Below are positions 18,901 through 27,940 of a stretch of 64,000 nucleotides of DNA, in pieces (positions within the stretch are counted from its first letter, which is position 1; the number at the start of each line of letters is the position of its first letter). This DNA is from Candidatus Kapaibacterium thiocyanatum (GTDB taxonomy: Bacteria > Bacteroidota > Ignavibacteria > Kapaibacteriales > Kapaibacteriaceae), in contig MKVH01000021.1 in assembly GCA_001899175.1 (NCBI GenBank), forward strand, positions 309,066 through 373,065, given 5' to 3'. The position numbers were made by a program, and so were the translations under genes. The notes below the pieces were generated by a model that worked only from the letters and a program-made list of their open reading frames with translations, had not been told where the DNA came from and ran no database searches.

Positions 18901-19784
18901 AGGTCGTAGTAGTACTGGAGGAAGCGCACCTGCGCTTCGGTCGTCGGACCCTTTTCGAGGAAGTCGTAGCGCGCCTGGAAACCCGTGAACGGATTGGACG
19001 GATGCTCATCCTCGAGAAGGGGGCGGAAGGCCTGGTATGCCGCATACAACGCGGAGCGCGTATCGCTGACGAAGCCGCTTTGCTGGAAAACGTGATAGAA
19101 TGCCGAAAGCACGTCGAGCGACGTCGCCGGCTTGGTCGCAGGCACGTCATACCGCGGCAGCCGCAGGTCGGGAAGATTCAGACGAGCCTGCATCGTGGCC
19201 GTCAGATCGGATTGCGTAAGGCCCTCGCCGAGACCGTTCGCCGCGGCCACCATCGCTGCCGCATCCTGCTTGCGCATCAGCAGCCTGCGCACCGTGGCGG
19301 TGACTTCCGCTCCCTTGTCGTCGCAGTTGTTCGGACTGCAATTGCCCAGATCGTCCTTCTTCAGTTCGAGGAAGAGCACGACGACCTTGTCGTTCAGGAA
19401 GCCGGGCGTGCCGGCGAGCGTCAGCGTGCCCGGTTCGCCGACGGGGAAGAGTTCCCACAGCGGATACTGCGTGCCGTTGTTCCTGAATGGCGGATAGCTC
19501 AACTCGAGCGGTATGGTATAGTCGGCCCGATACGATACCAGTTCGACGTCTTCCGGTTCGACGATGAGATATCCCTGGGAGGTCACTCCGCATCCTCTGG
19601 AAAGAAGGATGGACGTGTTGCCGTTCCTCGTTATCTCGAGGCCGCAGACGATGCCGATACCGATCAGGTTCGCGCGGCTGAGACGTTCCTGTTCATCGAG
19701 ATAGTTGAATACCTGATTCAGGTGATTGTTGGTCAACACCTGATTGGCCTCGAAGACCGGATACATGTCGATGGTTGGTTTCAT
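15942..19784 (-). CDS. Large eCIS-associated protein, unknown (possible fibre or baseplate extension)
   Basis: 1280 aa. It opens with YPVFEANQVLTNNHLNQVF and NLIGIGIVCGLE, a start I associate with an uncharacterised protein in Bacteroidota eCIS clusters. A ~600-residue helical and beta N-terminal part contains CACCPPEG. Around 880-960 there is an Ig/PKD-like segment (EVTITATGGVPPYQVIVNS). The C-terminus ends in a short repeat, RPVSPTRPVSPTRRPR. By position between baseplate and tape measure, and with no separate Afp13-like fibre gene visible, it could be an exterior fibre, plug or baseplate-periphery protein. Function not established. Confidence 0.7.
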   Translation of the reverse strand: MKPTIDMYPVFEANQVLTNNHLNQVFNYLDEQERLSRANLIGIGIVCGLEITRNGNTSILLSRGCGVTSQGYLIVEPEDVELVSYRADYTIPLELSYPPFRNNGTQYPLWELFPVGEPGTLTLAGTPGFLNDKVVVLFLELKKDDLGNCSPNNCDDKGAEVTATVRRLLMRKQDAAAMVAAANGLGEGLTQSDLTATMQARLNLPDLRLPRYDVPATKPATSLDVLSAFYHVFQQSGFVSDTRSALYAAYQAFRPLLEDEHPSNPFTGFQARYDFLEKGPTTEAQVRFLQYYYDLFDDIVKAYDEFRWKGVDVMCACCPPEGLFPRHLILGPDYRHTFLASAALGRCEERIAELKVLFDKLVLMVSRFTNSPTLPQQPPKAKIDGQIRITPSKLADVPLSAKAIPYYYDYDGQPPIREVWNPDLTRWNRANRNLGYWSSNYTPVPPSFVRNPLGFDLEPYNFLRIEGHLGKDYNQVLTTLLSLKAKNRLPIDVIALRTGQFDENLTVDLRKEECRFRDLETLYDALRDELLCSLRKTIRGLATRPFQPATTFVSRRASTAPPVTEKVDEAPADEFKRLFVTESNTYGSFIERLIREQGIDHINAAAERPMVNAVVNSVGLLYRFALLLRRDLFDVDWVKFDELYEVLKRWSEDVTARRNQTDGDTDLSWRDLDTELANVIFACRLEAFKSLREEYAARVREVKQKQYFSHFIDKNPGIQHKAGVPIGGTFIIVYHQADEETDGGGRLVLGADRFTAEEADRTVESLRRKKKVAEDPDVRKLMDEMARMRRANPGVFDRGDTNVRDNRIFETFVGDLADGTVIADFFVPYLCCSDCTPVQYVLPSTKPEEPTEPLAFTIARTCTDEKNTAEVTITATGGVPPYQVIVNSQAPVPLTGPIPMPAGVNNVVVVDSTGNRTAPAAETIPAQLTTGQLQFVDDPAKGVYDVTFRITGGTAPYTSTKGTVTGDTCTITTIKSDEVVPVDITDARGCRTSLTIQHTVGKGCDKPCDGLAERWRYLLWLPRPVGKETFILRGVKSDDLIVRDETGKQQPIPGIQGIVDNLFNPQTPIDENNYDEIMSKLAGEFNEAIARVLGPDVFIVGYDPKEAGIITFESYVCHGFMYQLSMSILSNDVVRDEVWTYNDKGTFIRHSDGEIQEILRFGRVVIDKCAGRIVSEAPRSAVEIGIEESTADRILVPKYSPAIAEANARFSWRMDGNLMIVSKDPKAKVSMKMQTPFRVRHVANVKNAGWAYVEQIVGGRRLDTRPVSPTRPVSPTRRPR

Positions 19785-19791
19785 GACGCGA

Positions 19792-22700
19792 CTACTTCGT
19801 GTTGGGCGTTCTGTTCTTCGATCGAGGTTTCTTCTTCTTCGCAGGTGAAGCCGATCTCATGGCCTCCACGACGGGAGTCTCCACGACCGGCGCGTTCACG
19901 ACGGGAGTGACGGGCGCCGATCCCGAGACGTAGTTTCCGAGGGCGGTACTGCCGAGGCGTACCGGGTTGAGATCGCTGCCGTCATCGCAGTCGTGCAGCG
20001 TCGCACCCGGATAGACGTTGCGCAGATTGTGCAGGAGATGCAGGACGACCCACAGTCTGTACGATGCTTCCGCATACGAGGCGTAGCGCTCGGCGAGCAT
20101 GTTCCCTATCGCCGTGGCCGTGCCCGGACGGAAGGTCATACCCGAGCAAAGGACCACGGGTTGAGGGACGAAGGGCTGGAAGTCCGTGAAGGCCCGTCCT
20201 GCCGCGATGTTGGTCTCCATCCATGCACGGAAATTCTGTCCGTACGCTTCCACGATGGAAGCGGCGCATTCGCACAGTGCCGACGGTGGCCCCTGGAGCA
20301 GACCGTTCAGAAGGATGGCTTCGGTACGGTCATGCAGGCGCTCTTCCATCCAGTCGATACGCGCGTTGGCATCGAGCCAGAGTTCCCATGCATTCTCGAA
20401 ACGCTCGAACTGCCATCCGTAGAGTGCGATGAAATGGAAGTGCGGCAGCAACAGGGCTTCGATCTGATTCCATATCAGCGCGATATCCGTCGTGCACGTC
20501 AGCTCTTCAGGTTCGATGGCATCGAAGATCGTCGTGAGAGCGGTGGTGAGTACGTCGGTATCGATGTAGTCGAGCGTCTTCCCTTCGTACCATTCGGAGA
20601 AGGTCTTCGTGAATGCCAGATAGATGACGGTCGCACAGTCTCTCGCTTCGGTGCAGGTCGGACGAGAACCGGATATCGTGACGCCTTTCTCTTCGAGAAG
20701 ATCGGCGAGCTGCCCTACGATCGGATCGCATACGTTCTCGACGAAGCCGTCGTTCCCTACCCAGCATACCTTGGGAAGCAGATGCGACGGCGTCTCGTAC
20801 TGGATGGTCCTGTTGGCGAAGCCACGGAGATCCATGTTCCCGTTGTATGGGGCCGACCAGCCGGGCATCACGAAGGTGAGACGGAAGGAGTACGGATCGT
20901 GCCCACTGCATGTGTCGCAGCCGCAGTCCGCCTGTGCATCGTCCGAGCCGCAGTCCGGATAGAGGGCGTCGCCCGGAAACTTCGGACGCAGGAGGAGATG
21001 TTCGACGACGATGGCGCGTTCGTTGCTCGCCCAGGCGATCAGTTCATCGACCAGACCACGTGCCCCCTCGAGCGTGTCGAAGGCCACGGGATACGCTCCG
21101 AGTTGCGATGCATCGGCACGCAGGAGCACGACCGCATACTGTCCACCACCGGCCTGTATCTGGTAAGCGGTGGGCAAGGTCATCCGCACGAGCAGGGCAT
21201 CGTAGGCCGCCTTCTGTGCCTCGTACGCCGTCGGTGCGGAAACGTTCACGTCGCCTTCGAACCATACGGCATCATTACCGTCTACGAGCTGATAGGGACC
21301 GATGATGAACGGTCCTGGATCCGTGCCTGCGATCGTCCACTCGAATCTCAGATTCGGAAAGCCGAGCAGCAGACTCACACGTTTCCTGATACCGGGATAG
21401 TTGCTCGCAAGAGCGGGCTCCTTGCGGTAGTCGAAGGCCTTGGCCCGTTTACCGCTGATGGCCGGATAGGCCTTGAGGAAGGAGACCTTGTCTTCGATGA
21501 GACGCTGATTCCCTATCCTCTCTCCCTTCCAGTTCGTCATCAGCAGGGCGTATTCTCCGAACTGTTCGCCGAATCTGGCCATGACATGATCGAGGAACCT
21601 GTTCCTCCTCTCATGGAATTCGGGTACCGTTTCCACCATCGTGGCCAGGGCGGCGTCCGTGAGATTGTCGACGAGGTCATCGTAGCCGGCTATGACGGAC
21701 TCGCTCAGGAGACGATGGAAATACGTCCTGTCGACATCCGGTCTCAACGCGAACAGATCCGCCACGTGAGCGATCTGCGCGAAGCAGTTTCCGAGAATCT
21801 GCTCGAAGACCATGAGATAGGCCTTGAGCTGCCGCGCCTGTGCACGACGCAACGTCGAGGCATGCGTGGGCAGACCATGACGGCCGATACCATAGACGAG
21901 CGGGAAAGAGTACTGGACAGGTGAGACGTCGTCCATACTCCGCTTCGTACCCTCGGGAATGGGAAGGTCCTTCGCCGCATTCCTGATCTTCGAGCGTTCG
22001 GCTACGCCACGCAACTCCATCAGCGTATCGTACGCTTCGTCCTGACGTGCATCGAACGGCAGACCGTTCTTGATGAAATGGACATTGGAGAGGTTATGGT
22101 AGAGCCTCGGCAGATGACGTTCGGTGACGTACATCAACCACGACGCGCTGACGCGGTTGGGATCGAAGATCGGCATTCCACCGCTCCATGCAGGATCGGC
22201 GGAGCCCTTGACCACGTTGCCCTGGGCGTCGTACTTCGTGAGCTGCATGTTGCTGATGGCCACGACGCCGTCGATGTCCATCAGAAGATTGATGATGTCG
22301 GATATACGGATGACGGTCTTCAGACCCGATGCGGCCAGGTCTTCGTCGCGTATGAAGCCGTTATCGAGAACGGGGCCGTTGAAGATGTCCTCGACGGCGA
22401 CGCCCTGATCCCTCAGCTCCTGCAACGAGTGGAATGGAACGCCGGGATTGAGGTAGCGTTCGATTCTGAACCATATCTCGGCCTGCACGCGCTCGATGTC
22501 GGCATCGGACGCTACCTCGACGTCGGCACAGGCGGCGATGTCCTCCACGCCGATGACGGAGACACTGCAATAGTCCTCGTCGAGATTCCGGTGTCCGTGC
22601 AGACTCGACACCGCCGCTGCGACACTGGCCTTCACTTCACGACGCTTGTTCCTGTACGTTCCGACGAAGCCGTTCGTCGACGCATCGATGAACAGATCCG

Positions 22701-23493
22701 CAAGATCCGAGACGGTCGTGGCGTTCTTGACGCCGTTCCCGCTGAAGAGGCGGACGGAGACATTCCGTATCTCGACGGAACTACCGTCCACGTCCATCGC
22801 ATACGAGATGAAGAAGACGTTCCGCCAGTTCTTCCGCAGCTCCTCGTTCCCGATGACGTTGTTGTCCACACTGCTCCGCGAGAACTTCGTCAGCGTGATG
22901 TTCGCCGGATCGCCGGCACCGTCGACGAAGGCATCGTAGCCCGCCTGATCTACCAGGCTCCATTCGGGAAAACGGAGCTCGACGGTAAGTGTCTGGTATC
23001 TGCCGTCGAGTTCGATGTTGTAGGTGCGGGTGATCTTGCGATCGTTCAGGTCGCCGTAGAGCTCATGCGATTCCAGCTCGAGAAGAACGTCGTACAGGCC
23101 TTTCGGGGCGACGTCGTCGATCTTCTGTCCGCACGAACATTCCTTGCAGACGATCCATGCGTTGCGCACGGATTCGATGTCGATGAGAAGACGGCGATAG
23201 TCGTCGGGTGTCAGAGGATTGATCGTCAGGATATCACGTGCCGTGAAGAACGGCTGATCCGCGGATCCTGCGAGCAGGTCTTCGATGTTCCATCCCGTAC
23301 GATAGGCGAGATCGGTGATGGCATAACACAGCGCCTCCAGCGTCGTGATGCCCGGATCGTGCGTGTTGTAGTCCGTCCATTGTTCGCTCGCCATCCCTTC
23401 GATGTAGCCGATGCCTTCCTTCCGGAGTCGGAAGTAATCTTCGGCCGCCGTCATCTCGGGCTGTTTCGGTATGAGAACGGGATTCTGGCTCAT
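19792..23493 (-). CDS. eCIS second large baseplate protein (Afp12/gp7-like position)
   Basis: 1233 aa from ATG 23493 (MSQNPVLIPKQPEMTAAEDYF), overlapping the stop of the preceding gene (ATGA). The N-terminal QWTDYNTHDPGITTLEALCYAITDLAYRTG is the marker stretch of large baseplate proteins in Bacteroidota injection systems. It matches the baseplate-J type entry helix. By position it corresponds to Afp12/Pvc12, which with Afp11 builds the wedge ring around the spike. The C-terminus is Pro/Lys rich. It is much longer than typical phage wedge proteins. Confidence 0.75.
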   Translation of the reverse strand: MSQNPVLIPKQPEMTAAEDYFRLRKEGIGYIEGMASEQWTDYNTHDPGITTLEALCYAITDLAYRTGWNIEDLLAGSADQPFFTARDILTINPLTPDDYRRLLIDIESVRNAWIVCKECSCGQKIDDVAPKGLYDVLLELESHELYGDLNDRKITRTYNIELDGRYQTLTVELRFPEWSLVDQAGYDAFVDGAGDPANITLTKFSRSSVDNNVIGNEELRKNWRNVFFISYAMDVDGSSVEIRNVSVRLFSGNGVKNATTVSDLADLFIDASTNGFVGTYRNKRREVKASVAAAVSSLHGHRNLDEDYCSVSVIGVEDIAACADVEVASDADIERVQAEIWFRIERYLNPGVPFHSLQELRDQGVAVEDIFNGPVLDNGFIRDEDLAASGLKTVIRISDIINLLMDIDGVVAISNMQLTKYDAQGNVVKGSADPAWSGGMPIFDPNRVSASWLMYVTERHLPRLYHNLSNVHFIKNGLPFDARQDEAYDTLMELRGVAERSKIRNAAKDLPIPEGTKRSMDDVSPVQYSFPLVYGIGRHGLPTHASTLRRAQARQLKAYLMVFEQILGNCFAQIAHVADLFALRPDVDRTYFHRLLSESVIAGYDDLVDNLTDAALATMVETVPEFHERRNRFLDHVMARFGEQFGEYALLMTNWKGERIGNQRLIEDKVSFLKAYPAISGKRAKAFDYRKEPALASNYPGIRKRVSLLLGFPNLRFEWTIAGTDPGPFIIGPYQLVDGNDAVWFEGDVNVSAPTAYEAQKAAYDALLVRMTLPTAYQIQAGGGQYAVVLLRADASQLGAYPVAFDTLEGARGLVDELIAWASNERAIVVEHLLLRPKFPGDALYPDCGSDDAQADCGCDTCSGHDPYSFRLTFVMPGWSAPYNGNMDLRGFANRTIQYETPSHLLPKVCWVGNDGFVENVCDPIVGQLADLLEEKGVTISGSRPTCTEARDCATVIYLAFTKTFSEWYEGKTLDYIDTDVLTTALTTIFDAIEPEELTCTTDIALIWNQIEALLLPHFHFIALYGWQFERFENAWELWLDANARIDWMEERLHDRTEAILLNGLLQGPPSALCECAASIVEAYGQNFRAWMETNIAAGRAFTDFQPFVPQPVVLCSGMTFRPGTATAIGNMLAERYASYAEASYRLWVVLHLLHNLRNVYPGATLHDCDDGSDLNPVRLGSTALGNYVSGSAPVTPVVNAPVVETPVVEAMRSASPAKKKKPRSKNRTPNTK

Positions 23494-26400
23494 TCTTCGC
23501 ATTCGCATTGTTCGTGGAGGGATTCTTCTTCCACGGGATCGATGACGGTGATCTGATGCTTGCTCGCCGGAACGGAAACGAGGATGGATACGGCACGCGA
23601 TCCTTCCACGTACTGCTTGCTGACCGTTCCCTGCACCCCTCCGATGTCGTGGAAGACATGGAAGTCGGTGACGTAGTCGACGTATTCCTGCTCTTCGACG
23701 AAGTTGACGAGAACGGACTGGTAAATGCGCCCACCGAAGGTCGGATGCACGACCGATGAATAGGCCCACGGCGACAGGAATCGCGTGATGGCCTCCTTGA
23801 GCTTGTTCACGTAGAACGTTTCATCGTAGCCGTCGTGGAGACGGACCTTGAACGAGACGCGGACTTCCTCGAACTGCGGGTTGCAGACGTGGAGCGCCGC
23901 ATGACACGTCATGCGCTCCTCGAGGTATGCTTTCACATCGTCGATCACACCGAGGCTGGTGAACGGTTGCAGCGGATTGGCGACGTCGAGGCCGCGCTGA
24001 TCCGGTATCGTGATGACGGTGACGTGTCCGGGTGCGAGTTCCCTGTATATCCCGGTAGCATCCTCCGTCGGTTCGAACTGCGTGTGGTTCAGGCACTTCA
24101 CGTCGTGGATGCCGGGGAAGGCCTGGAGCACGAGATGCTCGATGTCCCAGATCGTGATGGCCCTGTCCTTGTGCCGCAGTCGCTCGCTGATACGCATGTA
24201 GAAGGCATTCGATGCTTCGGCCGGTGCACCACCGAACGTCGGTGATGGTTGCACCACCTTCTTGATGGCCGCATCGGGTTTCTCGAGCTTCGTGATGGTA
24301 GACGACGGCAAGGTCGTTACGGAGACGTCGTCGGTATTCTCGTCTGTCAACGTCACTTCCAGCGCCTGCGTCGCGACGAGGACGAGCTTGCATACCGCAT
24401 CGCTGTTATCGTCGACGGCAAGACGCAGCCAGTGCTTTCCTGCGGGAAGTGCCGTGTTGTCCGACGTCGCTTCACGTGGCACGTCGATCGTCACGATTCC
24501 CGTCGTGAGGAGATCGTTCGTCCCGTCCTCCACGTCGTTGTCGCGCAGCGGCAACCATTCATCGTTCGAGAGATAGCTCCAGTGGACATGCGGCCGGGGT
24601 TTGGTCGCACGCGGATTGGCCGTTCCCTCCACGATCTGGAAGAGCATGGCCACCGTCTGTGGTGGTACCAGGCCGTCGAGACCGATGTAGAACTCCGCTT
24701 CGTGTGTCGACGGTTGATCACCATCGACATGTCGGAACTGCGGAAAGAGGTAGACGTCATGATCGGGACTGCCCGCCTTCAGATACGAATGCTGTTCGGC
24801 GAAGCCGAAGTCCGTGCGATGATAGACACGACCCGTCCGGCCGGTGAAGGCATCGGCATCACCGGTATCGCACCGGAACGTCTGTGCGGCCGTGTACGAG
24901 ACGTACATGGATTCCACTTCCGGAGTATACGGTGGCACGGGCTTCGTCGCCGTGTCGCCGTTCGCGATGGCAAGGACGTAGTCGGCCAGGGCATCCCGGA
25001 ATGCCGCGTGTCCGAGACCCCATGGCAAGGACAGCTTCATGAAGCCGGTTCTCGTGGCGACCCCATACGTGGGATCGATCAGGAAACCCGGACTGTCGAG
25101 AGGGTTGAACGTGTTCACGGGAGGCAGGATGTCGAGCGTCACCAGGTTGTCGGCGTCGAACAGCGTCTGATTACCTGCCACGCCCCATGCTCCCTGAACG
25201 AGTGCCTGGACCCTGACGCCGGGTACCCACTTCGTATACCAGTCGTACTGGGCCTGCGGATAGTATTGCTCCGAAGGACGGTAAGCAACGGACCTGATGG
25301 CAGGAATGTTCTTCCATACGATATGCAGATCGCATGCGACGAGATCGCGCTTGCAGAATATCTCGGGGCTGCCGACGATGCATGCACTGCCAGCTTCGGG
25401 CTGGGCCCCGAACGGCAGGAATGGCTTGGTCGCATCGATCGGACCGAAGTCGTTGGACAGTGCGAGAGCACGCACCCTGTCCACGTCGACCTGCACTGTG
25501 ACGGCCCCGATCCTGACGTTCTCGAACAGTCCATAGGGATACGGTAACGTGTGCCGGAGCGTCACCATGAGAACCGGCGAGACGGAACCGATGTCGAAGG
25601 CATGGACCTTCGCGTCGGCATCGACGACTGCGGGCTGATCTCCGGTAACGGCAACCACGAGCTCGAGTGTGGTCGCCGACGTGGCGATGAAGCTGACGGG
25701 ACTTCCTTCGAACCATCCCTTCTCACCCGTCAGCGAGCAGTCTATCACCGATGCATAGTCGGCGCCGAGCGTTCCCCCGAAGCCATCGATGTCGAACGTC
25801 ACCGTGATGGTACGCTGCCCTTCCGCCAGACGAAGGTAATGAGATACGACGGCGAACGAGATGGAAGCGGGCGGCATATCGATGGACGAGAGCGCGCCAT
25901 CGGTGAACGTCTTGTTGAAGAACGGGTGCCATGACTTGTCCGCACTCTTCAGCTCGGACTTCACCCCGTCGTCGGAATTCGCCAGCGGTGCGGCGAACAG
26001 CTCTCCTTCATGGCGATAGATTTTCTTCATCGAGCCGATGACGGCCTGGTTGACGACGAGGGTCCGGTCGCCTGCGAAGAACAGTTCCTTGCCGTTCGCA
26101 TCCTTTCCCGCACGGAAGCGCACCCCTGCTTCGACTTCATGCTGGATGACGTTCTTCGCGGGTTCGAGAAGGACGTGGGCATGACTCGGTCGTGCAGGAT
26201 GCTCCGCCAGCTGGAGGATATCGCGATAGTAGAAGTCGAGATGGCGTGCCGTCAGCGTATTCCCCGATTCCCGTGCATGCTCGAGCAATTGCAGGAAGGA
26301 CAGGAACAGGGCATAGTGCGGTTCGTGCTTGTCGTAGGACGTCAGCGTCGTCTGCAGCGCATCCTTCGCATCCGCGACGATCCGCGCCAAGGCCTTCAGG

Positions 26401-27200
26401 AACTGGTCGAATATTCCCGTGAAGAGGTTGTGCGTCGATACATGATTGGCGCGTTCGAACTCGGATCCGAGCGGATCGCCGTAGACGCTTGCATCGGCCA
26501 CGATGGCCGTACGATAGGTGGCCCAGTCGGCGGATCCGTCGGTGATCCAGTACGACGACAGACCTTCGTCAAAGACGGTGGCGAACGCTACCGGTGTTGC
26601 TCCGAGTAATGCGATGGTATGGTCAGCATCCGCAGCGGGCAGCGGATCGAGGATGATCCGTTGTGCTGCGGGAAGCGCCACGTCCGCCTTGTAGTAGGCC
26701 ATCATGCGGGCGAATGCGGGGGCCAGCCGCACATCGATGAGATTCTGCAGGCTCGCCTTCAGACCGATGTCCGCGGGAAGACCATCGCGGATCGTATCGA
26801 TCTGTCGTGCGAGCGTCGCTACGCAGGCGAACAGCCAGCTCAGGTTCTCGCGAATCGCAGTGGCGTTCGATGCGTGGGTGAGGTCGTTCAGATAGTCGAA
26901 GGCGGCCTGCACGACAGCCTTGTAGTGCTCGGTATCCTGAACGGCACACGTGGCCAGCAGCACGGATGGATCGCCGGCGAAGAACGGAGCCCAGTTGCCG
27001 TCATGAACGTTCATCGTATCGTAGTACTTCAGGTAGTCCGCATACGCCTTCGCGAACAGCATACCGTGTGCGACGGAACGTTCGTTCACCGGCGCATGGG
27101 CAGGATCGAGGGCCGGAATCAGCCGCTGATCCTGATTGGTACCGCTCCGTACGAGCTTGAGCGGATCGATGTTCTCGTTGCAGGAATCTACTGGAGGCAT
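23490..27200 (-). CDS. eCIS baseplate J-like protein (Afp11/gp6-like)
   Basis: 1236 aa. The C-terminal ~300 residues look like gp47/baseplate J: AFYMRISERLRHKDRAITIWDIEHLVLQAFPGI, then TVITIPDQRG and EVRVSFKVRLHDGYDETFYVNKLKEAI. The N-terminal two thirds (helical start, then beta-rich domain) is lineage-specific. Afp11 forms wedge dimers in the baseplate. It begins 5 bases before the gp25 gene's stop and its own stop overlaps the next start. Cys-Glu-rich C-terminus (EQCECEE) is unusual. Confidence 0.8.
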   Translation of the reverse strand: MPPVDSCNENIDPLKLVRSGTNQDQRLIPALDPAHAPVNERSVAHGMLFAKAYADYLKYYDTMNVHDGNWAPFFAGDPSVLLATCAVQDTEHYKAVVQAAFDYLNDLTHASNATAIRENLSWLFACVATLARQIDTIRDGLPADIGLKASLQNLIDVRLAPAFARMMAYYKADVALPAAQRIILDPLPAADADHTIALLGATPVAFATVFDEGLSSYWITDGSADWATYRTAIVADASVYGDPLGSEFERANHVSTHNLFTGIFDQFLKALARIVADAKDALQTTLTSYDKHEPHYALFLSFLQLLEHARESGNTLTARHLDFYYRDILQLAEHPARPSHAHVLLEPAKNVIQHEVEAGVRFRAGKDANGKELFFAGDRTLVVNQAVIGSMKKIYRHEGELFAAPLANSDDGVKSELKSADKSWHPFFNKTFTDGALSSIDMPPASISFAVVSHYLRLAEGQRTITVTFDIDGFGGTLGADYASVIDCSLTGEKGWFEGSPVSFIATSATTLELVVAVTGDQPAVVDADAKVHAFDIGSVSPVLMVTLRHTLPYPYGLFENVRIGAVTVQVDVDRVRALALSNDFGPIDATKPFLPFGAQPEAGSACIVGSPEIFCKRDLVACDLHIVWKNIPAIRSVAYRPSEQYYPQAQYDWYTKWVPGVRVQALVQGAWGVAGNQTLFDADNLVTLDILPPVNTFNPLDSPGFLIDPTYGVATRTGFMKLSLPWGLGHAAFRDALADYVLAIANGDTATKPVPPYTPEVESMYVSYTAAQTFRCDTGDADAFTGRTGRVYHRTDFGFAEQHSYLKAGSPDHDVYLFPQFRHVDGDQPSTHEAEFYIGLDGLVPPQTVAMLFQIVEGTANPRATKPRPHVHWSYLSNDEWLPLRDNDVEDGTNDLLTTGIVTIDVPREATSDNTALPAGKHWLRLAVDDNSDAVCKLVLVATQALEVTLTDENTDDVSVTTLPSSTITKLEKPDAAIKKVVQPSPTFGGAPAEASNAFYMRISERLRHKDRAITIWDIEHLVLQAFPGIHDVKCLNHTQFEPTEDATGIYRELAPGHVTVITIPDQRGLDVANPLQPFTSLGVIDDVKAYLEERMTCHAALHVCNPQFEEVRVSFKVRLHDGYDETFYVNKLKEAITRFLSPWAYSSVVHPTFGGRIYQSVLVNFVEEQEYVDYVTDFHVFHDIGGVQGTVSKQYVEGSRAVSILVSVPASKHQITVIDPVEEESLHEQCECEE

Positions 27201-27205
27201 GGGAT

Positions 27206-27649
27206 TCAGGGATTGTCTGGTAACAGCGTGACGGAGGACGTGAGATTGATGTCCGTCCCCTCTTGTCTGTAGAACGGATAGACGAAGTTGAAGCGCGAGT
27301 TCGTCGTCTTCACCTTGTAGGTGACGGAGATCAGAACGACGCCTTCCAGTTCGTTGCTGTCGTCGAGCTGGACACGTTCCACCAGTACTCTGGGTTCATG
27401 GTAGAGGATCGCGGACTCGATCTTGTCGATCATCAACGTCTTGATCCGCGTGTCGAGACTTTCGAAGACGAGCTCTTCCATTCCGCATCCGTAGAGCGGC
27501 AGCATGATGCGTTCACCGCGCATCGTACCGAGCAGTATTTCGAGGCTCGACGTCACGTCGGCTTCTTCCTCGAGCATTTCGACCCTCGCGAGGGCGTTGT
27601 CGAACGTTGGAGGAAAGGTCCAGCCCCTTCCGAGAAACGGACGCTTCAT
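27206..27649 (-). CDS. gp25-like baseplate wedge protein (Afp9-like)
   Basis: 147 aa from ATG 27649 (MKRPFLGRGWTFPPTF). GRGWTFPP, the central SSLEILLGTMRGERIMLPLYGCGM and the two C-terminal strands are the gp25/lysozyme-like fold of wedge proteins in T4, T6SS (TssE) and Afp9. It links the baseplate to the first sheath ring. GGAGG about 12 bases upstream overlaps the end of the PAAR gene. Confidence 0.92.
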   Translation of the reverse strand: MKRPFLGRGWTFPPTFDNALARVEMLEEEADVTSSLEILLGTMRGERIMLPLYGCGMEELVFESLDTRIKTLMIDKIESAILYHEPRVLVERVQLDDSNELEGVVLISVTYKVKTTNSRFNFVYPFYRQEGTDINLTSSVTLLPDNP

Positions 27650-27656
27650 GATGGGC

Positions 27657-27926
27657 TCATCCTCCGATGATGACGGTTGGTGCACATGGTGGAAGGATCA
27701 TTCCACCCGATGCCGTGAGATCTGCCATCCGCGCAGCCGGCATGCCGCCGATCAGTACGGTCATCGATCCGAGGATGATGGCATCCGGACCGCACGTATC
27801 ACCGAGGCGTGCTGCCGGCAGGCCCGCGATGAATACCGTCGGACATCCCGGTGGCAGGATCGGCGTCGGGATGCCGGATGTCGCCGGACTTACGATCAGG
27901 TCCGTAATACGTGCTGCCGGAGGCAT
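27657..27926 (-). CDS. PAAR-domain spike tip protein (Afp10-like)
   Basis: 89 aa, made of repeated PAAR-type motifs: PPAARITDL, GCPTVFIAGLPAARLGD and LIGGMPAARMAD. PAAR proteins form a cone on the VgrG-like spike and bind a metal with His/Cys. The particle tip that breaches the target membrane is made by this protein. The end PPCAPTVIIGG fits. It lies 14 bases after VgrG and overlaps the gp25 ribosome site. Confidence 0.95.
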   Translation of the reverse strand: MPPAARITDLIVSPATSGIPTPILPPGCPTVFIAGLPAARLGDTCGPDAIILGSMTVLIGGMPAARMADLTASGGMILPPCAPTVIIGG

Positions 27927-27940
27927 GATTCACCTTCACG

